Assembly (NCBI GenBank): GCA_016210805.1
Contig: JACQTL010000252.1
Span: 1-10,851 of the forward strand
DNA from: Actinomycetota bacterium
Lineage (GTDB): Bacteria; Actinomycetota; UBA4738; G016210805
Direction of reading: 5' to 3'
DNA length: 10,851 nt
Shown here: piece after piece, positions 1-7,376 of the stretch
Layout: each line of letters starts with the position of its first letter
How positions within the stretch are numbered: the stretch's first letter is position 1
Position numbers and translations under genes: made by a program
The notes under the pieces: model-generated
The model's input: only the letters and a program-made list of their open reading frames with translations
Database searches by the model: none
What the model was told of the DNA's origin: nothing

Positions 1-2846
1 AGGACCTCGGCCAGGAACCGGCCTGTGTGCGAGTCGGGGCTGGCCGCTATCTCCTCGGGGGGGCCCGAGGCGACCACCCGACCGCCGGCCTCCCCGCCCT
101 CCGGCCCGAGGTCGACGATCCAGTCGGCCGTCTTCACGACGTCCAGGTTGTGCTCGATCACGAGCACGGTGTTCCCCGCCGTGACCAGGCGCTGGAGGAC
201 GGCCAGGAGCCTGCGGACGTCCTCGAAGTGCAGGCCCGTGGTGGGCTCGTCCAGGACGTAGAAGGTGTTCCCCGTGGCCCGCTTCTGGAGCTCGGACGAG
301 AGCTTCACCCGCTGGGCCTCCCCCCCGGAGAGGGTGGGGGCCGGCTGGCCGAGCTTGATGTACCCGAGCCCGACGTCCACGAGGGTCTGGAGGTGGCGGG
401 CGATCGGCGGGATGTTCCGGAAGAACTCCAGGCCCTCCTCCACGCTCATGGCCAGGACGTCGGCGATCGAGCGGCCCTTGTACTTCACCTCCAGGGTCTC
501 CCGGTTGTACCGCTTGCCCTTGCACACCTCGCAGGTCACGTAGACGTCCGGGAGGAAGTGCATCTCGATCTTGATCTGGCCGTCCCCGGCGCAGTTCTCG
601 CACCGGCCCCCCCGGACGTTGAACGAGAACCGGCCCGGCGTGTAGCCCCGGACCCGGGCCTCGGGGAGCTGGGAGAAGAGCGTCCGGACGTGCGTGTACA
701 CCCCCGTGTACGTGGCCGGGTTCGACCGGGGGGTCCGCCCGATCGGGGACTGGTCGATGTCGATCACCTTGTCGACGTGCTCCCACCCGGTCAGCCGGCG
801 GTGCCGGCCGGGGAGGTCCCGCGACCGGTACACCTTCCTCATCAGGGCCCGGAGCATGACGTCCTGCACCAGCGTCGACTTCCCGGACCCGGAGACGCCG
901 GTCACGCACACGAACAGGCCGAGCGGGATGGCCGCGTCGATCGACTTGAGGTTGTGCTCCCTGGCCCCCAGGACCTTCAGCCAGCGGTCGCCCGGCCCGC
1001 GCCGGACCTCCGGGGTGGGGATCTGGCGCCGCCCGGACAGGAACGCCCCGGTGATGGACCCGGGCTCCCGGAGGAGCCCGTCGTAGTCGCCCGAGTACAC
1101 GATCTCGCCGCCCAGCTCCCCGGCCCCGGGCCCGATGTCCACGACGTGGTCGGCGGCCTTGATCGTGGCCTCGTCGTGCTCCACCACGATCAGGGTGTTC
1201 CCCAGGTCGCGGAGGCGGAACAGCGTGTCGATCAGGCGCCGGTTGTCTCGCTGGTGCAGGCCGATGGACGGCTCGTCGAGGACGTAGAGGACCCCGGTGA
1301 GGGCCGAGCCGATCTGGGTGGCCAGCCGGATCCTCTGGGCCTCCCCGCCGGCCAGGGTGCCCGAGGTGCGCTCCAGGGTCAGGTAGTCGAGGCCCACGTC
1401 CACGAGGAACCCGAGCCGGGCCGCAATCTCCTTCAGGAGCCGCTCGGCGATCAGCCGCTCGCGGTCGGACAGCTCGAGATCCCCCGTGAACCGGAGGGTG
1501 TCGCGGATCGACATGCGGGTGAGCTCCCAGATCGACAGCCCGCCCACGGTGACGGCCAGGCTCTCGGGACGGAGGCGGGCTCCCCGGCAGGCCCTGCAGG
1601 GGACCTGGCGCATGTACTGCTCGAGCCGCTCGCGCTGCGTGTCGCTCTCGGACTCCTGGTGCCGGCGCTCCACGACCGGCACCACCCCCTCGAAGGTCGT
1701 GTAGTAGGAGCGGGTCCGCCCGTACCGGTTGCGGTACCGGACGTGGATCTCCTCGTCGGAGCCGTAGAGCAAGACGTCCCTGGCCGCCTTGGTGAGCTTC
1801 TTCCAGGGCGTGCGGACCGAGAACCCGTGGGCGCCGGCCACGGCCTCCAGGACCCGGTCGTAGTACTCGAGGCGGCGGCCGGACCACGGGGCGATGGCCC
1901 CCTCCTCGATCGAGAGCTCGGGGTCCGGGATCACCAGCTCGGGGTCCACCTCGAGCCGGGTCCCCAGCCCGTCGCAGGTCTGGCAGGCCCCGTACGGGGA
2001 GTTGAACGAGAAGTTCCGGGGGGCCAGCTCGTCGAAGGACAGCCCGCAATACGTGCAGGCCAGCGACTGGGAGAAGTTGATGACCTCCTCCCCCGGCCCG
2101 CCGGGCCGGTCGCCGTCGGTCTGCACGGCGATCGAGGCCACCCCCTCGGCCAGCTGGAGGGCGGTCTCCACGGAGTCGGCCACCCGCCGGCGGATGTCCG
2201 GGCGGGCCACGAGCCGGTCCACGACGACCTCGATCGTGTGCTTGTAGTGGCGCTCGAGGCGGATCGGGTCCGACAGGTCGCGGACCTCGCCGTCGATCCG
2301 GGCCCTGGCGAAGCCCCGCCGGGCCAGGTCGCCGAGGAACTTCTCGTACTCCCCCTTGCGGCCCCGGACCACGGGAGCCAGGACCTGGAACCGGGTCCCG
2401 TCCGGCAGCTGGAGGACCTGGTCCACGATCTGGTCGGGGGTCTGGCGGCCGATCGGACGTCCGCAGTTCGTGCAGTGGGGGTGCCCGATGCGCGCGTAGA
2501 GGACCCGGAGGTAGTCGTAGATCTCGGTGATCGTCCCCACCGTGGACCGGGGGTTGCGGGAGGTCGACTTCTGGTCGATCGAGATGGCCGGCGAGAGGCC
2601 CTCGATGAAGTCCACGTCCGGCTTCTCCATCTGCCCCAGGAACTGGCGGGCGTACGCGGACAGGGACTCCACGTAGCGCCGCTGGCCCTCGGCGTAGATC
2701 GTGTCGAAGGCGAGCGACGACTTCCCGGAGCCGGACAGGCCCGTGAACACGATCAGCGAGCCCCGGGGAAGGTCGAGGGTGATGTTCCGCAGGTTGTGCT
2801 CACGGGCGCCGTGGATGACGAGCCTGTCGGTGCCCACGGGCGCCAT
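1..2846 (-). CDS. uvrA: UvrABC excinuclease subunit A (3' end cut by window edge)
   Basis: UvrA is the damage-sensing ATPase of bacterial nucleotide excision repair. It dimerises, scans DNA and loads UvrB. Reading the minus strand from the ATG at 2846 gives at least 948 codons without a stop, against 940 residues in E. coli, so only the extreme C-terminus is missing. Visible are Walker A 1 (GLSGSGKSS, K42), Walker A 2 (GVSGSGKST, K656), the first zinc module C264/C267/C288/C291, the second zinc module C749/C752/C772/C775, both DEPS/DEPT Walker B regions, and ABC signatures at about 498 (LAGGE) and 839 (LSGGE). The first signature has Ala499 where Ser is usual. No Shine-Dalgarno precedes ATG 2846. 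An in-frame GTG at 2837 lies 7 nt after a TACAAT box and fits a leaderless start, which would make the protein three residues shorter. The family call is certain; the start is not. Confidence 0.97.
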   Translation of the reverse strand, partial: MAPVGTDRLVIHGAREHNLRNITLDLPRGSLIVFTGLSGSGKSSLAFDTIYAEGQRRYVESLSAYARQFLGQMEKPDVDFIEGLSPAISIDQKSTSRNPRSTVGTITEIYDYLRVLYARIGHPHCTNCGRPIGRQTPDQIVDQVLQLPDGTRFQVLAPVVRGRKGEYEKFLGDLARRGFARARIDGEVRDLSDPIRLERHYKHTIEVVVDRLVARPDIRRRVADSVETALQLAEGVASIAVQTDGDRPGGPGEEVINFSQSLACTYCGLSFDELAPRNFSFNSPYGACQTCDGLGTRLEVDPELVIPDPELSIEEGAIAPWSGRRLEYYDRVLEAVAGAHGFSVRTPWKKLTKAARDVLLYGSDEEIHVRYRNRYGRTRSYYTTFEGVVPVVERRHQESESDTQRERLEQYMRQVPCRACRGARLRPESLAVTVGGLSIWELTRMSIRDTLRFTGDLELSDRERLIAERLLKEIAARLGFLVDVGLDYLTLERTSGTLAGGEAQRIRLATQIGSALTGVLYVLDEPSIGLHQRDNRRLIDTLFRLRDLGNTLIVVEHDEATIKAADHVVDIGPGAGELGGEIVYSGDYDGLLREPGSITGAFLSGRRQIPTPEVRRGPGDRWLKVLGAREHNLKSIDAAIPLGLFVCVTGVSGSGKSTLVQDVMLRALMRKVYRSRDLPGRHRRLTGWEHVDKVIDIDQSPIGRTPRSNPATYTGVYTHVRTLFSQLPEARVRGYTPGRFSFNVRGGRCENCAGDGQIKIEMHFLPDVYVTCEVCKGKRYNRETLEVKYKGRSIADVLAMSVEEGLEFFRNIPPIARHLQTLVDVGLGYIKLGQPAPTLSGGEAQRVKLSSELQKRATGNTFYVLDEPTTGLHFEDVRRLLAVLQRLVTAGNTVLVIEHNLDVVKTADWIVDLGPEGGEAGGRVVASGPPEEIAASPDSHTGRFLAEV

Positions 2847-2867
2847 TGTACGAGCGGGCTCGGACAA
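2845..2867 (-). promoter_or_regulatory. uvrA -10-like box overlapped by an interrupted palindrome (candidate operator)
   Basis: On the minus strand TACAAT (2850 to 2845) is a 5/6 match to TATAAT and sits directly over the ATG of uvrA. The next in-frame start, GTG at 2837, is 7 nt downstream, the usual geometry of actinobacterial leaderless promoters. No good -35 is seen. The same bases form an interrupted inverted repeat centred at 2856.5: arms TTGT and CGAGC on the left, GCTCG and ACAA on the right, a 2-bp GG centre, and one mismatched pair (2850/2863). Nine of eleven base pairs match. It fills the -10 and spacer region, where a repressor would block transcription. It does not match the known actinobacterial LexA box (CGAAC-N4-GTTCG). 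A regulatory role is inferred. Confidence 0.5.
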
Positions 2868-2879
2868 GCCCCCGGGCGC

Positions 2880-2908
2880 TATCCTGCGACCGCGGGCCAG
2901 CGGGGAGG
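2880..2908 (+). promoter_or_regulatory. weak -10 box and Shine-Dalgarno for the peptidase operon
   Basis: TATCCT at 2880-2885 matches four of six -10 consensus bases. No convincing -35 lies 16-18 bp upstream. A purine-rich GGAGG (2904-2908) lies 4 nt before the ATG at 2913 and supports that start. The -10 is tentative; the ribosome binding site is better supported. The operon's only visible promoter region is the 66-bp gap shared with uvrA, so factors bound at the palindrome there could affect both directions. Confidence 0.35.
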
Positions 2909-2912
2909 GAGC

Positions 2913-4949
2913 ATGCAGGAGGACATCCGGGACACCGGGCCGTACCGCGAGGTGGAGGACCACTTCCGCCGGTGGCTGGAGCCGGGCTTCGGCCGTCCCG
3001 GCGGGGCGGCCGACCCCTCCCCGTCCCCCGACGGGTCGAGGATCGCCGTGACGGCCACGATCGTCGAGGCCCTGGACCGCTCGCCGTTCTCCCGGATCGC
3101 CGTGGCCGAGGGGGCCACCGGGCAGGTGGCCGCAGTCACGGCTGGGCCGCACGACGACAGGCTCCCGGCGTGGTCCCCGGACGGGTCCCGCCTGGCCTTC
3201 CTGTCGGACCGCCGAGTGAGGGGGCGGTTCCGCCTGTACCTCCTGGAGGCCGACCGGCTGGGGGAGGCCCGGCCGGCCCCCGACGTCCCCGGGACGATCG
3301 AGTCCCTGGCCTGGTCGCCGGACGGGTCCCTCCTCCTGCTCGGCGTGGCCGGCCCGGGGGCCGACCGGGCCGGGGTGGAGGGCTCCGGGACCGCGACGGC
3401 CGAGGACCGGGACCGCCCGTCCTGGCTCCCGGAGGTCGAGGGCGACGGAGCGGCCGGGTCCGAGTGGCGGAGCCTGTGGACGTACGACCCCGCGGAGGAC
3501 CGGGTGGCCCGCCTGTCGCCGGAGGGCCTGAACGTGTGGGAGGCGGCGTGGTGCGGGCCGGGGGCGGTCGTGGCCGTGGCCGGCCCCTCGCCCGGCGAGG
3601 AGGCCTGGTACCGCGCTCCACTGGTCCTGATCGACCCGGGCACGGGCGAGTACCGCACGCTCGTGGAGAGCTCCGTCCAGCTCGGGGTCCCCGCGGCATC
3701 GCCCGACGGAGCTCGTGCGTCGGTGATCGAGGCGCTGTGCAGCGACCGGATGGTCGTGGCCGGGAGCCTCCTGGTCGTGGAACCGGCCTCGGGGTCGGTG
3801 GCCCGGATCGACACCGGGGGGGTCGACGTCACGTGGGCCGCCTGGCGCGACGGCCGGCGACTGGCCTACCTGGGGATCCGGGGCCTGGAGACGGCGGCCG
3901 GCGAGGTGGACGCCGAGAGCGGCCGCGCCACCGAGACATGGGCCTCCTCCACCGAGACCTGCGGCGAGTGGTACCCATCCGGGGCCCTGGTCGCCGACGA
4001 CGCCATCGCCGTGGTGGCCCACGGCCACGCTCGGGCTCCGGAGGTCGCCAAGCTGCGGAGGGGGGCCCTCGAGACCGTGGCCTCCCTCGGCCATCCCGGC
4101 ACCGAGCACCTCCGGGATGTGGCCGGGCGCCTGGAGACGGTTTCGTGGACCGCACCGGACGGCCTGGAGATCGAGGGTCTCCTGCTCCTCCCGGACGGCC
4201 CCGGCCCCCACCCGCTGGTCCTGTGGGTCCACGGGGGGCCGGTGTCCGCGGCCAGGACGTCGTGGGCCATGGGCCGGGGCGTCCTGCCCCTGCTGGCCTC
4301 CAGGGGGTACGCCGTGCTGTCCCCCAACCCCCGGGGCTCCAGCGGCCGGGGACGCGACTTCGCGGCCATGGTCGTGGGGGACATGGGCGGCGCGGACGCC
4401 GACGACCTGCTGGCCGGGGTGGACGCCATGGTGGAGCGGAGGGTCGCCGACCCCGCCCGGCTGGGGGTGATCGGGGGCAGCTACGGCGGGTTCATGTCCT
4501 GCCACCTGGTGACGCGGACCGACCGGTTCGCCGCGGCCGTGGCCATCTCCCCGGTCACCGACTGGTACAGCCAGCACTGGAACAGCAACATCGGCCACTG
4601 GGACGCCGACTTCCTCCGCGGCGACCCCACGGCGCCCGGCGGGCCGTACTTCGATCGGAGCCCGGTGATGCGGGCCGGGGCCGTTTCCACCCCCACCCTG
4701 CTCACCGCGGGGGTCCGGGACCGGTGCACGCCGCCCGGGCAGGCCGTGGAGTTCTACCGGGCGCTGCGGGAAAGCGGGGTGGACACGCAGCTCGTCTTGT
4801 ACCCGGAGGAGGGCCACGGGGTCCGGCAGTACCCCGCGTTCGTCGACTTCGCCGCCCGCATCGCCGGATGGTTCGAGCGGCAGATGCCGCCGGGCCCCAG
4901 GTCCGGGCAGCCGGCGGCGGCCCTGGCTGGGAAGGAGCCCACGGCATGA
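2913..4949 (+). CDS. S9 family serine peptidase (acylaminoacyl-peptidase / prolyl oligopeptidase type)
   Basis: A 678-residue, apparently cytoplasmic two-domain peptidase of the prolyl oligopeptidase family, which hydrolyses short or N-blocked peptides. Residues about 30-400 form a beta-propeller with repeated WSPDGS-type blades (SPSPDGSRIAV, AWSPDGSRLAF, AWSPDGSLLLL). The alpha/beta-hydrolase domain begins near residue 409. Its motifs are HGGP at 440 (oxyanion region), nucleophile Ser523 in GGSYGG, Asp603 in GVRDRCTPP and His635 in EEGHG, so the catalytic triad is intact. There is no signal peptide or membrane segment. The length fits bacterial acylaminoacyl-peptidase-like enzymes. The ATG at 2913 follows GGAGG. 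The stop overlaps the next gene's start (ATGA), making this the first gene of a coupled three-gene operon. A much longer in-frame opening extends upstream to position 27, but it is only the antisense of uvrA. Substrate specificity cannot be inferred. Confidence 0.93.
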   Translation: MQEDIRDTGPYREVEDHFRRWLEPGFGRPGGAADPSPSPDGSRIAVTATIVEALDRSPFSRIAVAEGATGQVAAVTAGPHDDRLPAWSPDGSRLAFLSDRRVRGRFRLYLLEADRLGEARPAPDVPGTIESLAWSPDGSLLLLGVAGPGADRAGVEGSGTATAEDRDRPSWLPEVEGDGAAGSEWRSLWTYDPAEDRVARLSPEGLNVWEAAWCGPGAVVAVAGPSPGEEAWYRAPLVLIDPGTGEYRTLVESSVQLGVPAASPDGARASVIEALCSDRMVVAGSLLVVEPASGSVARIDTGGVDVTWAAWRDGRRLAYLGIRGLETAAGEVDAESGRATETWASSTETCGEWYPSGALVADDAIAVVAHGHARAPEVAKLRRGALETVASLGHPGTEHLRDVAGRLETVSWTAPDGLEIEGLLLLPDGPGPHPLVLWVHGGPVSAARTSWAMGRGVLPLLASRGYAVLSPNPRGSSGRGRDFAAMVVGDMGGADADDLLAGVDAMVERRVADPARLGVIGGSYGGFMSCHLVTRTDRFAAAVAISPVTDWYSQHWNSNIGHWDADFLRGDPTAPGGPYFDRSPVMRAGAVSTPTLLTAGVRDRCTPPGQAVEFYRALRESGVDTQLVLYPEEGHGVRQYPAFVDFAARIAGWFERQMPPGPRSGQPAAALAGKEPTA

Positions 4950-6100
4950 ACGCCGAGCGATCCCTGGAGTCCTACCGGGAGGAGTTCCCGGTGCTGGAGC
5001 GCAAGGCCTACCTGATCAGCGCGTCGCTGGGCCCGGTCTCGCACCGGGCCCGGGCCGAGCTCGACCGCTACGTCGACGCCTGGGCGGAGAAGGGGGCCCC
5101 CGACCACGTCTGGATGGAGGACGTCTTCCCGCAGATGGGGCGGCTGAAGCGGATCTTCGCCGCCCTGGTCGGAGCGGACGCCGACGAGCTCGCCATCACG
5201 GTGAACGTCTCCCTGGCCCTGTCGACGATCGCGTCGTGCATCGACTTCTCGGGGCCCCGGAACCGGATCGTGCTGTCGGGGCTCGACTTCCCCACCGACG
5301 GGCACGTGGCCCTGGCCCAGCGGGCCCGGGGCGCGGAGGTGGTGTTCGTGCCCTCCCCCGACGGCCTGACCATCCCCCTCGAGGCGTACGGGGAGGCCAT
5401 CGACGAGAGGACGGCCCTCGTGATCGCCAACCGGGTGCTGTACCGCTCCTCCACGATCGTGGACGCGAAGGAGGTCTGCCGGATGGCCCGGGAGGCCGGC
5501 GCTTGGTCGGTGGTCGACGACTTCCACGGCGCCGGCGTCCTGCCGGTCGACGTCCACGACCTGGGCTGCGATTTCTACACGACCGGCGTGCTGAAGTGGC
5601 TGTGCGGGGGGCCGGGGCTCACGTTCCTGTACGCGCGGCGGGAGCTCCTCCCCTCCCTGGAGCCCGCCGTGACCGGATGGTTCGCCACGGCCGAGCCGTT
5701 CTCGTTCGAGGTGGACCGGCTGGACTTCCACGCCACCGCGCGGCGCCTGGAGAACGGGACCCCCCCGGCCCCCATCTCTTTCATCGCCCAGGGCGGGCTG
5801 GACATCATCACCGAGGTGGGGCCGGCCCGGATCCGCGAACGGATCGAGCAGCTCACCTCCCACGTCGTCGAGCGGGCCGACCGGGCCGGGCTCCCGGTCC
5901 GGACCCTCCGGGACCCGGCGGCCAGGGGCGGGATGGTCAACGTGGGGGTCGGCCCGGAGGCCGGGAAGATCTGCCACGCCCTGCTCGAGCGCGACGTGTG
6001 CACCGACTTCCGGGGGGACGGGCTGCGGGTCTCGCCGCACTTCTTCAACACGGAGGCCGACATCGACCGCCTGTTCGCCGAGCTCCGCGACCTCACGTGA
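4946..6100 (+). CDS. kynureninase-like PLP-dependent enzyme, aminotransferase class V
   Basis: A 384-residue fold-type I PLP enzyme. The Schiff-base lysine is Lys217 in GVLKWLCGGPG, and the pyridine-N aspartate is Asp191 in a D-x-x-H motif (VVDDFHGAG, His194), followed by LPVDVHDLGCDF. This order and spacing match class V enzymes and most resemble kynureninase, which cleaves kynurenine to anthranilate and alanine. The lysine neighbourhood reads KWLCGG rather than the KYLNGG of true kynureninases, and no other tryptophan or NAD gene is nearby, so the actual substrate is unknown. Cysteine desulfurase is less likely, because I see no conserved C-terminal cysteine loop. The ATG overlaps the peptidase stop by 4 bases and is preceded by AAGGAG (4932-4937) at 8 nt, so this start is well supported. 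It is translationally coupled to the peptidase and likewise overlaps the acetyltransferase downstream. Confidence 0.88.
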   Translation: MNAERSLESYREEFPVLERKAYLISASLGPVSHRARAELDRYVDAWAEKGAPDHVWMEDVFPQMGRLKRIFAALVGADADELAITVNVSLALSTIASCIDFSGPRNRIVLSGLDFPTDGHVALAQRARGAEVVFVPSPDGLTIPLEAYGEAIDERTALVIANRVLYRSSTIVDAKEVCRMAREAGAWSVVDDFHGAGVLPVDVHDLGCDFYTTGVLKWLCGGPGLTFLYARRELLPSLEPAVTGWFATAEPFSFEVDRLDFHATARRLENGTPPAPISFIAQGGLDIITEVGPARIRERIEQLTSHVVERADRAGLPVRTLRDPAARGGMVNVGVGPEAGKICHALLERDVCTDFRGDGLRVSPHFFNTEADIDRLFAELRDLT

Positions 6101-7338
6101 GACCCGTGGACGAGCCGCCGTACCCGATCCGGCCGGTCGGCAGGGAGGAGTTCGAGCGGTTCTTCCGGGCCGGCGAGGTCGCCTTCGGGAGCCACCCGAT
6201 CCCCGAGGAGGTCGAGGCCGACCTGGGGGTGTTCGAGGCCGACCGGAGCCTGGCCGCCTTCGAGGGGGACCGGATCGTGGGAACGGCCGGGGCCGACTCG
6301 TTCCGGCTGACCGTCCCGGGGGCCGAGGTCCCGGCCGCGGGAGTGACCCAGGTCGCCGTCCCGCCGACCCACCGCCGCCGGGGGATCCTGACTAGCCTGA
6401 TGCGCCGCCAGCTCGATGACCTCCGGGACCGCGGCGACCCGGTCGCCGTGCTGTGGGCCTCCGAGGCGGCCATCTACGGGCGGTTCGGCTACGGGATGGC
6501 GGCGCTCGGGGCCGGGTTCCGGGTGGACCGCGGTGCCCCCTTCGCTCCCGGCCGGCCGGTGGACGACGGCCGGCTCCGAATGGTGGAGCTCGAGGAGGCG
6601 CTGGCCGCCTACCCGGGCCCGTACGAGGCCGTCCGGCGAGCGCGCCCGGGCATGGTCGACCGTCCGGGAGATTGGTGGTCGTACCGCTTCCGGGACATCG
6701 AGCGGTTCCGGGACGGGTTCAGCGCGCTGTTCCACGTGGTCCACGAGTCCGGGTCCGAAGAGGTCGACGGCTACCTCGCCTACCGGTTCAAGCACGACTG
6801 GGGGTCCGGCGGCCCGGCCGGGACGGTGCGGGTGGAGGAGCTCGTGGCCACCTCCCCCGAGAGCCATGCCGCGCTGTGGCGGTTCGCGCTGGACGTCGAC
6901 CTGGCCGCCACCGTCGAGGCCCGGAACCGGCCGGTCGACGACCCCCTCCCCCACCTCCTCCTGGACCGCCGGAAGGCCAGGATGCGGGTGCAGGACTCGC
7001 TGTGGGTCCGCCTGGTGGACGTCCCCGGCGCGCTGGCCGCCCGTCGCTACTCCTCGAGCGACGCCGTGCGCCTGCGCGTCACCGACCCCTTCTGCCCCTG
7101 GAACGAGGGGACGTTCGAGCTCCGGGGTGATCCCGAGGGCGCGGAGTGCTGGCCCACCGACGGGCCACCGGACGTCGAGCTCGACGCGGCCGCCCTGGGC
7201 GCGGCCTACCTGGGTGGGACGGGTCTCGGGGCCCTGGCCCGGGCCGGCCGGATCCGCGAGATCGCGCCCGGTTCCCTCCGCCGGGCCGGGGCGATGTTCT
7301 CCTGGGACCCCGCCCCCTGGTGCGCCCACGTCTTCTGA
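6097..7338 (+). CDS. Eis-family GNAT N-acetyltransferase
   Basis: A 413-residue protein with the full layout of the mycobacterial Eis family (Mtb Eis is 402 residues): an N-terminal GNAT domain, a second degenerate GNAT domain, and a C-terminal sterol-carrier-like domain from about residue 300. The acetyl-CoA site shows QVAV (85-88) followed by RRRG (93-96). The YGRFGYG motif (127-133) matches the Eis segment carrying the proposed general-acid tyrosine. The protein ends in WCAHVF, with the terminal Phe whose carboxylate acts as base in Eis. Eis enzymes acetylate amines on aminoglycosides, peptides and protein lysines; the substrate here is unknown. The chosen GTG at 6097 overlaps the previous stop (GTGA), mirroring the ATGA junction upstream. 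GTG at 6106 is the alternative, and neither has a clear Shine-Dalgarno. It is the last gene of the operon and converges on the amidohydrolase. Confidence 0.9.
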   Translation: MRPVDEPPYPIRPVGREEFERFFRAGEVAFGSHPIPEEVEADLGVFEADRSLAAFEGDRIVGTAGADSFRLTVPGAEVPAAGVTQVAVPPTHRRRGILTSLMRRQLDDLRDRGDPVAVLWASEAAIYGRFGYGMAALGAGFRVDRGAPFAPGRPVDDGRLRMVELEEALAAYPGPYEAVRRARPGMVDRPGDWWSYRFRDIERFRDGFSALFHVVHESGSEEVDGYLAYRFKHDWGSGGPAGTVRVEELVATSPESHAALWRFALDVDLAATVEARNRPVDDPLPHLLLDRRKARMRVQDSLWVRLVDVPGALAARRYSSSDAVRLRVTDPFCPWNEGTFELRGDPEGAECWPTDGPPDVELDAAALGAAYLGGTGLGALARAGRIREIAPGSLRRAGAMFSWDPAPWCAHVF

Positions 7339-7358
7339 GGGCCACCCGGGACGCCGGA

Positions 7359-7376
7359 CGTCAGGTTCCCCTGACG
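7359..7376. terminator. hairpin at convergent gene ends (candidate bidirectional terminator)
   Basis: A perfect 7-bp inverted repeat (CGTCAGG / CCTGACG) with a 4-base loop, TTCC on the plus strand and GGAA, a GNRA-type tetraloop, on the minus strand. It lies 20 nt after the acetyltransferase stop and contains the stop codon of the amidohydrolase (7361-7363). No T-run follows on either side, as is common for terminators in GC-rich actinobacteria. It is the only clear hairpin in the 22-bp gap between the two stop codons. Termination is inferred from position and symmetry. Confidence 0.5.

Noticed and set aside
2861..2866. CGGACA as the -35 of the S9 peptidase promoter.
   Set aside because: The spacing to TATCCT is only 13 bp, too short for a normal sigma-70-type promoter.
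27..2912. A plus-strand open frame that runs through uvrA antisense and joins in frame with the S9 peptidase, giving an apparent 1640-residue protein.
   Set aside because: It mirrors uvrA, whose minus-strand product has every family motif. Long antisense openings are expected at about 78% G+C. The antisense part is Pro/Gly/Arg/Val-rich without domain features, and the ATG at 2913 has its own ribosome binding site.
6092..6101. A perfect 10-bp palindrome CTCACGTGAG at the junction of the PLP enzyme and acetyltransferase genes.
   Set aside because: It lies in coding sequence at a stop/start overlap, the bases are fixed by the Thr-stop and GTG codons, and no promoter elements surround it. It is probably chance.
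4754..7329. Long minus-strand openings opposite the PLP enzyme and acetyltransferase (4754-6040 and 5575-7329).
   Set aside because: They are Pro/Gly/Val/Asp-rich mirror frames of genes with intact catalytic motifs, with no independent signals.
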